DNA from: Candidatus Saccharimonadota bacterium
GTDB lineage: Bacteria > Patescibacteriota > Saccharimonadia > Saccharimonadales > Saccharimonadaceae
NCBI GenBank assembly: GCA_015999875.1
Contig: JAECRG010000001.1
Span: 107,330-171,329 of the forward strand
Length of the DNA: 64,000 nucleotides
Direction of reading: 5' to 3'
Shown: one piece after another, positions 52,200 through 62,800 of the stretch
Numbering within the stretch: position 1 is the stretch's first letter
How the letters are laid out: each line of letters opens with the position of its first letter
Position numbers and translations under genes: made by a program
The notes under the pieces: model-generated
Databases searched by the model: none
The model's input: the letters and a program-made list of their open reading frames with translations, nothing else
What the model was told of the DNA's origin: nothing

Positions 52200-52850
52200 C
52201 TACCCGAGCAGCCTAGCAAGCTCGTCATCCCAGTCGCCATTGAACTTACCTTCAGACATGTCTCGTCTCAGACCGTTCTCATTAAACATACCGTGTGCAC
52301 GTAGCGCGGCATATGCCACAACTCCACATCCGACTGCAAAATACCTTTGTGTTGAAAAATCAGCAGCTTCCTCGAAACTAAGTGAATCCAGTTGCTCAAT
52401 AGCTGGTTCACTCATCACGTCCACACCTTGCATGCCAGTTTTAACGAAAAAAGCGCCCATCGCATGATTTCTTTCCGCTAGATCTTCAATCTCATTAATA
52501 CTCGCCGGGAATACAGGTACTATCTTACCCAAGTCCACAGAAGTATCATGCGCGCGAGGCACAAATAAACGTCCGAATACAACACCCCTCACGACGGCTT
52601 TGGCTATTTTTTGGTGTGAATCCACAAACTCACCTGTTGTTCTATCCTGAGGTTCAATCACCCCGCCTATAGTCAGAGCTGCGTTCATATACTCCGCATA
52701 CTCCGGATTCTGACCTGCGTAACCCCTAAAGACAGGTAAAACATCTCGTCCACTACGTATATGCTCAGCCTCAATCGTCATCTGTATTGCGCGCATATAG
52801 TCATCTGGCTGTGGCGGAGGTATTTCGCCAGGCGTTCGGAGTCTCGTCAT
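52200..52850 (-). CDS. hypothetical protein
   Basis: The 216-residue product has no family I recognise. It begins MTRLRTPGEIPPPQPDDYMR, is soluble in character, and has a hydrophobic helix 'FAVGCGVVAYAALRAHGMF' near 175-193. ATG 52850 is chosen over a TTG at 52877; the segment between holds an AGTACTATTTTGTACT palindrome. It lies 45 nt after the next membrane-protein gene on the same strand. Confidence 0.55.
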   Translation of the reverse strand: MTRLRTPGEIPPPQPDDYMRAIQMTIEAEHIRSGRDVLPVFRGYAGQNPEYAEYMNAALTIGGVIEPQDRTTGEFVDSHQKIAKAVVRGVVFGRLFVPRAHDTSVDLGKIVPVFPASINEIEDLAERNHAMGAFFVKTGMQGVDVMSEPAIEQLDSLSFEEAADFSTQRYFAVGCGVVAYAALRAHGMFNENGLRRDMSEGKFNGDWDDELARLLG

Positions 52851-52895
52851 AGTACAAAATAGTACTCCTTTTTCCAAAATATTGCCAACTACCAG

Positions 52896-53426
52896 CTATT
52901 CGCCCGCAAGTAGCTTAATGGCAACCACACCCACACCAATGCTCATCTCAAGCAAGCTAATTGTCAATATCTTGAGAAATGAATCATAGATGCGACGACT
53001 ACCGAGTACAGAAAAAAGAAACATTGAAGCGAGTAGTACGATCATCGACACAAGCAAAGCAGTCGATAAATCCATCGCGCCAGCCTTACTAGCAACAACC
53101 AGAAGGACTGGCACCAGCGCTGGCGTAAGTAGTCCAGATGCAGAGAAAAATATCTCTCGGTACTTCTCAAGCGGCATACCTTTTCCGTGTATTGCGCGGT
53201 ATGACATGCGTGCCGACATGAGCGTCGCAAGCCACAATGCCACAACCGTACCCGCGATAGCCGCCAACGCGCCAAGATGCGAGTGGTGTGCCGAGCTATG
53301 CCATAGCGCAGTTGCAACAGCAAGTAGTGTGATTGTTGAGTATATTCGCTCTTTTGTGTTTTCTGCGTAGCGCTCCCGAGCTTCGAGCGGCAGGTCTTCA
53401 AAGCGCCTTCTTCGTATTGATTTCAT
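52896..53426 (-). CDS. membrane protein, function unknown
   Basis: The 176-residue product has a basic N-terminus (MKSIRRRRFEDLP) and about five hydrophobic helices (about 30-45, 50-72, 92-112, 120-142, 152-172). It recalls VIT-like or DUF-type four-to-five-helix proteins but has no motif I can name. TGCTATACT lies exactly 6 nt before the ATG, so it is probably leaderless. It is divergent from the PAP2 gene. Confidence 0.6.
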   Translation of the reverse strand: MKSIRRRRFEDLPLEARERYAENTKERIYSTITLLAVATALWHSSAHHSHLGALAAIAGTVVALWLATLMSARMSYRAIHGKGMPLEKYREIFFSASGLLTPALVPVLLVVASKAGAMDLSTALLVSMIVLLASMFLFSVLGSRRIYDSFLKILTISLLEMSIGVGVVAIKLLAGE

Positions 53427-53481
53427 ATACCAAGTATAGCAGGCACTACCTTATATGCCGCTTGGTCGGTATACTGGTAAC

Positions 53482-54009
53482 ATGCGAACTCATATGCAAC
53501 GGTTTGACGATACCGTCACACAATCCATTCAGTCCTTGCCACGAAGCTGGCGAGGCTTCTTCAAACAAATGACCCTCATAGGTCAGCCGGTTTTTGCGCT
53601 ACTTGCAGCCGCTGCCGTATCTTACTACGGTGAGTATACCGGTGAGTGGCGGCTCATCATTGCCGGAATTATTGTTGCCACAGCACTACTTTTTGCAAGT
53701 GGACTCAAATACGTACTCCGGCGCAAGCGACCGCTCACCGAGTACGCCGCTGCCATGTTCTTCAAGACATACAGCTTCCCTAGTGGTCATGCGGCGGCGT
53801 CTATTTCGTGCTACGGACTTGTTGCGTACCTGTGCCTATCGTCCGGCAATCCTGTAATTATCGCGACAGGTATAGCTCTGGTGCCCTTCATTATCTCTAT
53901 TGGTATCTCACGTATCTACTTGGGTGCACATTTTCCATCGGATATCATCGGCGGTTGGTTCTTCGGTGGCATAGGTCTTGGGCTAGCAATCTGGATATTA
54001 CACCTATGA
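53482..54009 (+). CDS. PAP2-family membrane phosphatase
   Basis: The 175-residue protein has all three PAP2 motifs: K76-x6-R83-P84, P100-S-G-H103, and S143-R-x5-H150-x3-D154, within five or so membrane helices. It removes phosphate from lipids such as phosphatidate or undecaprenyl pyrophosphate. ATG 53482 is chosen because TATACT is 6 nt upstream. Its stop overlaps the lipid kinase start (ATGA at 54006-54009), so the two are co-translated. Confidence 0.92.
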   Translation: MRTHMQRFDDTVTQSIQSLPRSWRGFFKQMTLIGQPVFALLAAAAVSYYGEYTGEWRLIIAGIIVATALLFASGLKYVLRRKRPLTEYAAAMFFKTYSFPSGHAAASISCYGLVAYLCLSSGNPVIIATGIALVPFIISIGISRIYLGAHFPSDIIGGWFFGGIGLGLAIWILHL

Positions 54010-54848
54010 ACATCGTACTAGTCTATAATCCTAAGTCTGGTACTGCCCTACCGATTGAAGAGCTGCGGAGCAAATGTAAAGCGCACGATATCACCATAGA
54101 CCATGCCATTGATATTACTGATGGGTTCCCTGATTCACTCCACCCCCACCTCAGAGCGGACGCACTGATAGCTGCTATTGGTGGCGATGGCACACTAAAC
54201 TCTGTCGCCCAGGAATTATACGACACGGATGCAGTTTTTATACCCCTCCCTGGCGGCACCTTAAATCACTTTACTAAAGATGCCGGTATCGCACAGACGC
54301 TCGACGAGGCACTTGCAGCCTTGGCAACTGCGAGCGCTCGCAAAGTAGACATCGCTCTCGTAAATGACAAGTTATTCCTCAACAACTCTAGTATCGGTAT
54401 CTATCCCACCTCACTTCGAGTGCGAGAGTCAGTAGAAACTCGTCTCGGCAAATGGCCCTCTGCGGTAGTGGGAGTCATCCAGGCTCTAGTGAAGTTCAAG
54501 CTATATACTGTGACTATGGAAGGCGAAACATTTCGCACACCCTTCATATTTATCGGAAACAATGACTACCATCTCGACAACGGCGGCCAAAGAGATTCTC
54601 TCACATCTGGTAAACTCTGCGCCTACGCCGTTCGCTCACCGCGCCGCAGCACACTAGCGACACTTCTCCTGTATGCAATCTTCGGAAAGCTTCGCGAAGC
54701 AGATGAATTTGTGATACACGACGACACCAAACTGAGCATCGCCACTAAACAATCGCAGGTGAGCGTGTCAGCAGATGGCGAAGTCTTGCTACTCGACGCT
54801 CCTTTGCGCTATCGGTGTGTTGCAGGTAGCCTCACAATCCTCGGATAG
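54006..54848 (+). CDS. diacylglycerol/sphingosine-kinase-like lipid kinase
   Basis: The 280-residue product has the DAGK catalytic-domain motif G59-G-D-G-T-L-N65, the start 'NIVLVYNPKSGTA', and 'PLPGGTLNHFTKDAGI'. The C-terminal beta-sandwich ends with 'VSVSADGEVLLLDAPLRYR'. It should phosphorylate a lipid. Paired with PAP2 it suggests a lipid phosphorylation/dephosphorylation switch. A longer frame from 53808 lies inside the PAP2 gene and is not used. Confidence 0.9.
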   Translation: MNIVLVYNPKSGTALPIEELRSKCKAHDITIDHAIDITDGFPDSLHPHLRADALIAAIGGDGTLNSVAQELYDTDAVFIPLPGGTLNHFTKDAGIAQTLDEALAALATASARKVDIALVNDKLFLNNSSIGIYPTSLRVRESVETRLGKWPSAVVGVIQALVKFKLYTVTMEGETFRTPFIFIGNNDYHLDNGGQRDSLTSGKLCAYAVRSPRRSTLATLLLYAIFGKLREADEFVIHDDTKLSIATKQSQVSVSADGEVLLLDAPLRYRCVAGSLTILG

Positions 54849-54873
54849 TATCACTATTCATATGAGTCTGCAT

Positions 54874-54908
54874 AAATAAAATCGCCCATAGTATGGGCGA
54901 TTTTATTT
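54874..54908. terminator. bidirectional terminator between lipid kinase and rpsG
   Basis: Perfect 16-bp arms starting AAATAAAATCGCCCAT around a 3-nt loop; A/T outer pairs serve both strands. Confidence 0.88.
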
Positions 54909-54926
54909 GAGGCAAATACCGACAGG

Positions 54927-55406
54927 CTAGCTGCGGGCAAAGTGTGCAAACGCGCGGTTTGCTTCTGCCATCTTGTGTGTGTCTTCTTTTTTCTTGAAGG
55001 CAGCACCGGCTTCGTTGTGAGCATCGATAATCTCGAGTGCAAGACGACGAGAGTACGGAATGCCTTTACGAGCACGAGCGCTCTGTACCAACCAGCTAAA
55101 TGAGTAGTGTAATTGGCGGTGACCAGCTACAGGAAACGGAATCTGGTAGTTTGCACCACCAACACGGCGAGATTTTACCTCGAAGTTTGGTGATACGTTT
55201 TTAAGAGCTTTTTCGAATACCGCAAGTGGATCTTCGCTTTTAAGTTCTTTTGCTGCTTGTTCGAGCGCACCATAGACGGCACGTTCTGCAACAAGTTTTT
55301 TGCCATCAAGCATAGACTTGTTGATCAATCGTTGTACGAGTACTGACTGGTACTTACGATCTGGCTGGAGCTCACGCTGGAGCTTTTTAGTAACTTTACG
55401 AGGCAT
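54927..55406 (-). CDS. rpsG: 30S ribosomal protein S7
   Basis: The 159-residue product has 'LQRELQPDRKYQSVLVQRLI', 'NVSPNFEVKSRRVGGANYQI' and 'KKEDTHKMAEANRAFAHF'. It starts assembly of the 30S head. Start overlaps the rpsL stop by one base. Confidence 0.97.
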   Translation of the reverse strand: MPRKVTKKLQRELQPDRKYQSVLVQRLINKSMLDGKKLVAERAVYGALEQAAKELKSEDPLAVFEKALKNVSPNFEVKSRRVGGANYQIPFPVAGHRQLHYSFSWLVQSARARKGIPYSRRLALEIIDAHNEAGAAFKKKEDTHKMAEANRAFAHFARS

Positions 55407-55822
55407 TACTTTTTATCCTCCTTTTTAGCACCGTATTTAGAACGACCCTGAGCACGCTTAGCGACACCCTGAAGGTCAAGTGCACCACGGACGATATGGT
55501 AGCGCACACCCGGAAGATCTGGAACACGACCGCCACGTACGAGCACTACAGCGTGCTCCTGAAGATTGTGACCTTCGCCACCGATATATGCCCATACTTC
55601 TTGGTTGTTTGTAAGACGCACACGAGCAACTTTACGAAGTGCTGAGTTTGGCTTCTTTGGTGTCTTAGTTGTGACACGAATACACACACCACGTTTGAGT
55701 GGAGCGTTCTGATCGTAGTAACGAACCTTGAGCGCATTATGAATGCGACCAAGAGCTGGAGACTTCGACTTTTTATTGGCAGTTTGGCGAGGTTTTCGCA
55801 CTAACTGATTGATTGTTGGCAT
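55406..55822 (-). CDS. rpsL: 30S ribosomal protein S12
   Basis: The 138-residue product begins [20 protein letters not shown] and has '[19 protein letters not shown]' and '[19 protein letters not shown]'. It is longer than usual by an insertion of about 13 residues after residue 20. At the site of the streptomycin-linked Lys of E. coli (RVKDLPG), this protein reads 'RVPDLPG' with Pro101. ATG 55822 is used, not the TTG just before it; AAGAAGGG precedes it. Confidence 0.97.
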   Translation of the reverse strand: MPTINQLVRKPRQTANKKSKSPALGRIHNALKVRYYDQNAPLKRGVCIRVTTKTPKKPNSALRKVARVRLTNNQEVWAYIGGEGHNLQEHAVVLVRGGRVPDLPGVRYHIVRGALDLQGVAKRAQGRSKYGAKKEDKK

Positions 55823-55966
55823 CAAAAATCCCTTCTTAGTATTGTTCGATTGGGTATGTACAGGTCTGATTCAGCATCTCTCGCCTGTGTCTATGCCTTT
55901 TCGCCCGCGCATGGTGTGTACACATTCATCTCACCTCACACGTCGAAAAGAGGAAACTCTTGAGCT

Positions 55967-55995
55967 ATTATAGCAAAAAAGTGCCGAGTACACAA
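55967..55995 (-). promoter_or_regulatory. promoter of rpsL-rpsG
   Basis: TTGTGT (55990-55995), 17 nt, then extended -10 TGCTATAAT (hexamer 55967-55972) on the minus strand; leader about 140 nt. Confidence 0.7.
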
Positions 55996-56022
55996 TACCG
56001 CCACATTTCTATGGCGGTATTG
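55993..56022 (-). terminator. terminator after rpoC
   Basis: Arms CAATACCGCCA and TGGCGGTATTG lie 23 nt after the rpoC stop; the T-tract is short. It overlaps the rpsL -35 box. Confidence 0.65.
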
Positions 56023-56044
56023 TTTGACACTTCTAGCCTACAGA

Positions 56045-59000
56045 CTATAGGTTTGCAATTGAATCGACTTCTTCGAGAATGTCGGCTTCGTTTGCAACCT
56101 CAGTCGTACGAGCACCTGTACCTACAGGAATCTTGCGACCGATGATCACATTCTCCTTGAGGCCACCGAGGTAGTCCGCACGTCCGCTTGTCGCAGCGTT
56201 GATCAGCACACGAGTCGTGTCCTGGAACGATGCAGCTGAAAGCCAGCTATCAGACCAGATCGAGACCTTGGTGATACCGAGTAGCAACTGCGTATAGCCC
56301 ACAGGTTCTTTACCTGCTTCGAGTAGGCGCGCATTTTCCTCGACAACAGCTGCCTTAGAGACAATATCGCCAGTGACAAATGTACTTTCGCTTGGCTCTT
56401 CGATCTGCACACGCGAGAACATCTGACGTACGATGATCTCGAGGTGCTTGTCTGCCACATCCTGGCCTTGTGCTGCATAGATATTGAGCACTTGGTTAAT
56501 GATGTAACGCTGTGTCGCTTCTGTACCCTTAAGACGCATGAGGTCTTGAAGGTTCAATGAACCGATAGTGAGACGGTCACCGGCTACAACTGCATCGTTT
56601 GCCTTGACGACAAGCTGCGCTGTACCTGGAATTTCATAGCGAGTTGGCGCGCTTGCATTTGCGGCGATGACGATAGTTTGGTCTGTTGCTTCGATTACAC
56701 CATCGAATGGTGCAACAAGTGGCGCAGCACCCTTGTCGCCAGTCGCAATTACGTCACCAACCTTCACGTTACTACCTTCTTTGACTGCAAGCTTGCGGCC
56801 ATCGAGTGGAATCTTCTCTACTTTACCAGAGTCCGGTGTAACCTGGACGATGTACTTCTTGCCATCTTCCCAGATGTCTACAAGTCCAGTCACTTCAGTG
56901 ATGAATGCCTGACCCTTAGGTGAGCGAGCTTCAAACAACTCTTCGACACGAGGGAGACCCTGAGTAATGTCACCACCGGCAACACCAGAGTTGTGGAATG
57001 TACGGAGCGTAAGCTGAGTACCAGGCTCACCGACAGATTGTGCGGCGATGACACCGACAGGCTGTGCGTTTGCGATGAGCTTGCCAGTTGCCATGTCGAT
57101 ACCGTAACTCTTACGTGGGATACCGCGAAGGTTCTTAGTAGAGAGCACGCTCTGGATCTTTACATCGGTTACTGCTGGATCGGCTTCGATACCATCAGCA
57201 ACTTCACGATTGATAAGCTGATCAGCATCGATATGACCTGGAACTGCCTGCGCAGTATAGCGACCAGTCAAACGGTTGCTAAAGTTGATCATCGTGTCAT
57301 CAGTCTCAGAGCGATAAATTGTATATCCTTCGTCGTCGCCAGCTGCGTCTTCGACCGTGAACACGTCTTGCGATACATCAACAAGACGACGGGTCAAGTA
57401 ACCTGAGTCAGCTGTCTTGAGTGCGGTATCAATCAGACCCTTACGTGCACCACGGGTAGCCACGAAGGCTTCGAGGCTCGAAAGACCCTTCTTGAAGTTT
57501 GAGCGGATAGGAAGCTCAATTTCGCGGTTAGTTGCATCAACCTGGATACCAATCATCGCGCTAGCAAGCTTGACGTTTGAGATATCACCACGAGCACCAG
57601 AGTTCACCATCACAGAGATACTTGTATCCATGCTTGCAAGCTGATCACGTAGGAAATCCGTCACCTGATTGTCGACAGTACGCCACGTGCTTACGGTGAG
57701 GCTATAGCGCTCATCTTCTGTCAAAAGACCTTCGTCGAATTGATCAGATACAAGGGCTGCTTTTGCGTCACCTTCTGCGACGAATTCGCCAATCTGCTCG
57801 AAGTTGACATAGTCATCTTTACCAGTAGATACAGCGGCAACAGTCGCAAATCGGAATGCGAGACCCTTGATACGGTCAGCAGAGTTTGCAGTCTGCTCAG
57901 CACCGTATTGTTCAAAGATTTTTGCAAGTACCTTTTTGAGACGCTTCTTAGTCTGTACGCTTTCGTCATACGGGAAATCTGCAGGCAGCACTTCGTTGAA
58001 GAATACGCGACCAAGTGTGGTATCGCGAATCTCACCCTTTGCGAACACACGAATCGGTGTCTGGAGCTGGATCTTTTTGCTATCATACGCCATCTCAGCT
58101 TCATATACAGAGCTGAAAGCCTTGCGTTCTTTAGTCTGAGCACTTGGTTTTTCGTATGTAAGATAGTAGTTACCGAGTACAACGTCCTGTGCGATAGCTA
58201 GTACTGGCGAACCGTCAGCAGGCTTAAGCAAGTTATTTGTTGCGCTCATCAATTCACGAGCTTCACGCTGTGCGTCATCTGACAGAGGCAAGTGAACAGC
58301 CATCTGGTCACCGTCGTAGTCGGCGTTGAAACCGTTGGCTACGAGCGGATGAAGCTGGATTGCTTTACCTTCTACAAGTACTGGCATGAATGCCTGGATC
58401 GAGAGTCGGTGAAGTGACGGTGCACGGTTAAGTAGCACATACTTTCCTTCAATCACAGCATCGAGTGCGTCCCACACCACTGCATCGCCCGCTTCGATAA
58501 GACGAGTTGCACTACGGATGTTATGAGCGTGCTCGTTGCGAAGCAACCAGCTGATAACAAATGGCTTAAACAGTTCGAGTGCCATTTGCTTTGGAAGACC
58601 ACACTGGTTGATCTTGAGCTTAGGACCTACTACGATAACCGAACGACCGGAGTAGTCGACACGCTTACCTAGCAAGTTCTGACGGAAACGACCCTGCTTA
58701 CCCTTGAGCATGTCGCTCAAAGACTTGAGGCGTCGGCGACCACCGGTTGCATTAACTGCGCGGCCACCACGAGCAGCGCTGTTATCTACAAGTGCGTCTA
58801 CGGCTTCTTGAAGCATGCGCATCTCGTTGCGACGAATTACTTCTGGAGCGTTGAGGTCGAGAAGCTTCTTAAGACGGTTGTTTCGGTTGATGACACGACG
58901 ATACAGATCGTTGAGGTCACTTGTCGCAAAACGACCACCCGTAAGCTGCACCATCGGACGAAGGTCTGGTGGAATGACAGGCAATACTGTAAGTGTGAGG

Positions 59001-59875
59001 CTACTTGGTTTGATGCCAGCTGCGAGCATGCTCTCAAGTACCTTAAGGCGCTTGAGCAGCTTCTTTTCGCGCTGACCCTTGGCAGATTCAACTTCTTCAG
59101 ATAGCTGCTTGATAAGCACAGGCAGTTCGATTTCATCGAGCATTGCCTTAAGTGCAGTACCACCCATACCAACTTCAGCGATCTCCTCGTATTCTTCAGG
59201 AAGATTACGGAAATCAGTTTCGTTGATAAGTGCACTCTTGACCAAACTATCAAGCTGACCTTTGCGCACAGTATAGTTTTCGTTGAGCTCTTCAACTTCA
59301 CGGCTCTGTGCTTCAGCAAGCGCTTTTACATCAGCACCCTCAGCTTCGGCCTCACGCTCATAGCGAATTTTGATTGCTGCACGACCTGCTTCTGTCTCAG
59401 CTTCGAGGTCGGCTAGGAATTGATCACGTTTTTCTACATTTACGTTTAGGATAACGTAGTTGGCAAAATATGCGACGCGTTCGATATTACGAACAGTCAT
59501 ACCCAAAAGCAAGCTCATTGCGCTTGGAGTACCGCGCATAAACCAGATGTGTGCCACAGGAGCAGCAAGCTCTATATGACCCATTCGTTCACGACGTACA
59601 ATTGATTTTGTAACTAATTCACCGTTTTTGTCGATAGCTGCTTCTCGAGAGCGAACTCCTTTGAGCTTGCTATCGTGCGGATTAATGTCCTTGACTGGAC
59701 CGAAAATTCGCTCACAGAACAAGCCATCACGCTCGGGTTTTTGAGTACGATAATTAATCGTCTCTGGTTTCGTCACTTCACCGTGACTCCACTTGCGAAT
59801 GTCTTCTGGACTCGCGACTGCGAGGCGCACCGCGTCAAAATCCGCGATGCCTGTGCCAGGAACTACTCGTGACAT
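56045..59875 (-). CDS. rpoC: RNA polymerase beta' subunit, without either zinc site
   Basis: The 1276-residue product has the active-site magnesium loop '[16 protein letters not shown]' (Tyr in place of the usual Phe), the bridge and trigger regions ending in '[16 protein letters not shown]', and full length. Two zinc sites found in typical beta' are missing. After '[12 protein letters not shown]', residues 63-90 carry no cysteine where C-x-C...C-x2-C is expected. Before '[15 protein letters not shown]', the text is '[20 protein letters not shown]' where the other four-cysteine site lies. Only a few cysteines remain in the whole chain. It lies one base after rpoB. Confidence 0.97.
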   Translation of the reverse strand: MSRVVPGTGIADFDAVRLAVASPEDIRKWSHGEVTKPETINYRTQKPERDGLFCERIFGPVKDINPHDSKLKGVRSREAAIDKNGELVTKSIVRRERMGHIELAAPVAHIWFMRGTPSAMSLLLGMTVRNIERVAYFANYVILNVNVEKRDQFLADLEAETEAGRAAIKIRYEREAEAEGADVKALAEAQSREVEELNENYTVRKGQLDSLVKSALINETDFRNLPEEYEEIAEVGMGGTALKAMLDEIELPVLIKQLSEEVESAKGQREKKLLKRLKVLESMLAAGIKPSSLTLTVLPVIPPDLRPMVQLTGGRFATSDLNDLYRRVINRNNRLKKLLDLNAPEVIRRNEMRMLQEAVDALVDNSAARGGRAVNATGGRRRLKSLSDMLKGKQGRFRQNLLGKRVDYSGRSVIVVGPKLKINQCGLPKQMALELFKPFVISWLLRNEHAHNIRSATRLIEAGDAVVWDALDAVIEGKYVLLNRAPSLHRLSIQAFMPVLVEGKAIQLHPLVANGFNADYDGDQMAVHLPLSDDAQREARELMSATNNLLKPADGSPVLAIAQDVVLGNYYLTYEKPSAQTKERKAFSSVYEAEMAYDSKKIQLQTPIRVFAKGEIRDTTLGRVFFNEVLPADFPYDESVQTKKRLKKVLAKIFEQYGAEQTANSADRIKGLAFRFATVAAVSTGKDDYVNFEQIGEFVAEGDAKAALVSDQFDEGLLTEDERYSLTVSTWRTVDNQVTDFLRDQLASMDTSISVMVNSGARGDISNVKLASAMIGIQVDATNREIELPIRSNFKKGLSSLEAFVATRGARKGLIDTALKTADSGYLTRRLVDVSQDVFTVEDAAGDDEGYTIYRSETDDTMINFSNRLTGRYTAQAVPGHIDADQLINREVADGIEADPAVTDVKIQSVLSTKNLRGIPRKSYGIDMATGKLIANAQPVGVIAAQSVGEPGTQLTLRTFHNSGVAGGDITQGLPRVEELFEARSPKGQAFITEVTGLVDIWEDGKKYIVQVTPDSGKVEKIPLDGRKLAVKEGSNVKVGDVIATGDKGAAPLVAPFDGVIEATDQTIVIAANASAPTRYEIPGTAQLVVKANDAVVAGDRLTIGSLNLQDLMRLKGTEATQRYIINQVLNIYAAQGQDVADKHLEIIVRQMFSRVQIEEPSESTFVTGDIVSKAAVVEENARLLEAGKEPVGYTQLLLGITKVSIWSDSWLSAASFQDTTRVLINAATSGRADYLGGLKENVIIGRKIPVGTGARTTEVANEADILEEVDSIANL

Positions 59876-59876
59876 A

Positions 59877-62800
59877 TTACGCCTCCTCCTTATATTCCGC
59901 TTCTGCGGCTTCTTCTATTTCATCTTCACCTTCACTCAGTTCTTCAAGTGAAATTCCGCCATCTTCGAGGTCACCTTCGATATCAAGCTCTACAACTTCT
60001 GCCAGAGTGACAGTCTCTGCGACAGGCTCTGATGGCATCGCTGCTGCAATCACATGTTCGGCATCGATTTCGGCACCCTCATCTTCATCAAGTAGGTCAA
60101 CACGAAGACCAAGACCCTGGAGCTCTTTAACGAGGACGTTGAATGATTCTGGTAGCTTAGGACCGACGATTGCTTCATCTTTGATAATCGACTCATAGGC
60201 TTTTGCACGACCATACACATCGTCTGACTTGATTGTCAGCATTTCTTGCAAGGTTGTAGCTGCGCCGTATGCTTCGAGCGCCCATACTTCCATTTCACCA
60301 AATCGCTGACCACCGTTTTGCGCTTTACCACCGAGTGGCTGCTGGGTAACCATAGTATATGGACCAGTTGAACGTGCATGGATCTTGTCGCTTACCATGT
60401 GATGGAGTTTGATCATATGCATGACACCAACGGTTGTTCGTTCTTCGAACTGTTCACCGGTACGGCCGTCAGCAAGCTGAACTTTACCGTCACGAGCGAA
60501 TCCTGCTTTTTCAAGCTCATCAGAGATTTTCTCATCGCTGACACCATTAAACGGAGGGGTTGCCACTTTATAGCCAAGTGTATGAGCTGCGAGGCCAAGG
60601 TGCGTTTCAAACAGCTGACCGATGTTCATACGGCTTGGTACACCGAGCGGGTTCAAGATCACGTCGACAGGTGTACCGTCTTCCATGAAAGGCATATCCT
60701 CGACAGGGAGAATACGTGCGACAACACCCTTGTTACCGTGGCGTCCAGCCAACTTGTCACCTACAGAAATCTTGCGAGTCTGTGCCACAAAGATCTGGAT
60801 TTGCATCAAGACACCGGCCTTAAGCTCATGACCATCTTCACGTGTGAAGCGTTTGACGCCGACAACTTTACCGCCACCAGCATTGTTCATACGCTGTGAG
60901 GTATCACGTACATCTTTGGCTTTTTCACCGAAGATTGCGCGGAGTAGTCGCTCTTCAGAGCTGAGTTCTTGCTCACCCTTAGGAGTAATCTTACCTACTA
61001 GCACATCGCCAGCTTTGACTTCAGCGCCGACCTGTACAATACCCTCTTCGTCGAGATGACGGAGAGTGTACTCGGATACATTCGGAATATCGCGAGTAGT
61101 TTGCTCGTTACCAAGCTTTGTTTCACGTACTTCTACCATATAGTCTTTGATGTTGATGCTTGTAAGCTCATCATCTTCTACGAGACGATTCGACAAAATG
61201 ATCGCATCGTCCATGTTATAACCACCCCAAGGCATGAATGCTACACGAAGATCGCGACCAAGTGCAATTTCACCGTCGGCCACAGATGCGCCTTCGATCA
61301 AAATATCACCTTCATTAACCTTGTCGCCGCGTACTACGCGAACTTTTTGGTTAATAGAACGATCATCGTTGCTCTTCTGGAAGTGGATTAGCTCGTAGCT
61401 TTTTGCACCGTCTTTGTATTTGACAGTCACTACGTCGCCATCAGCACGTGTTACTTCACCTGCGCCTTCGGCTACAACAAGTTGGCTTGAGTTGCGTGCG
61501 ATAGTTGCTTCAATACCAGTACCCACTGTGGCAGTTTCAGGGGTAATCAGCGGTACTGCCTGGCGTTGCATGTTTGAACCAGTCAAAGAGCGGTCAATAC
61601 GGTTCTTCTCGATAAACGGCACGAGGCTTGCTGTGCTACCGAGGATCTGCTTGTGCGCGGCGTCCATGTAAGTAACTTCAGTTGCGTCGATCTGACCAGG
61701 CTTAAGGTCGATACGAGCAGATACACGCTCGTCGGTAAATTTACCTTTTTCGTCGATCTCTGCACCAGCGTCGGCGATAACTTCGCCGCGTTCGCCAGCT
61801 GCATCGAGGTAGACTACTTCATCAGTAACTGTACCGTTTTTTACCTTGAGGTAAGGTGTTTCGATGAACCCGTACTCATTGACACGAGCATAAGCCGCAA
61901 GGTTGAGCACCAGTCCGATATTGGCACCTTCTGGTGTTTCCACTGAACAGAGGCGACCATAGTGTGTCGGGTGAGCGTCACGCACATCAAATCCTGCACG
62001 TTCACGAGAAAGTCCACCAGGACCCATCGAGCTCAAACGGCGCTTATGGCTTAGTTCTGCAAGTGGGTTTGTCTCATCCATCAACTGGCTGAGCTGTGAG
62101 CTTGCGAAGAATTCGCGTACAGCAGCAACAACAGGACGAGCATTAATAAGCTGGCTAGGTGTTACGCTTTCGAGGTCACTCATACTCATACGATCCATCG
62201 CGTTACGCTGCATGCGGAGCATACCTACACGGAACTGACGAGCCACGAGCTCACCTACTAGGTTTACACGGCGATTGCTGAGTGCATCGATATCATCTGC
62301 AGGTTCCTGTGTATTGTTGAGACGGATAATCTCTTTGATGATAGCGATCAAGTCGCTCATCTGGAACACACGGTTTTCTGTAGTGTTTGGCAAATCAACA
62401 CCTAGGCGCTGATTGAGCTTGTAGCGTCCGACTCGGCTATAGTCAAAACGTTTGAAATCATAGAACATTCGTTCAATCATGCCACGTGCATTCTCGACAG
62501 TAGCAAGATCACCCGGGCGGAGACGACGATACACTTCGATAAGTGCCTCATTGCTGCCACGTGTCGTGTCTTTTTCGAGTGTTGCATCGATGTGCTTCAC
62601 GTCGCCAGTATCTACATCTGCAAACAAAGCCTTGAGCTCGCTTGACTTGCTGTGGCCCAGTGCGCGTAGCAACGTAGTTACAGGGAGCTTACGACGGCGA
62701 TCGATCTTTACGTACAATGCACCGTTTGATGCTGTCTCAAATTCAAGCCATGCTCCACGACCTGGAATAAGCTTCGCACCGTAGTTGTTGTGGCCAGCTG

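Noticed and set aside
53808-54005. N-terminal extension of the lipid kinase gene
   Set aside because: The added residues lie out of frame inside the PAP2 gene's conserved SR-x5-H-x3-D region; the ATG at 54006 gives the normal family start.
57740-58201. Plus-strand frame of 153 codons opposite rpoC
   Set aside because: Shadow of rpoC codon usage; an overlapping minus-strand frame of similar length shows the same effect.
60378-60899. Plus-strand frame of 173 codons opposite rpoB
   Set aside because: Antisense shadow of a universally conserved region, with no start signal.
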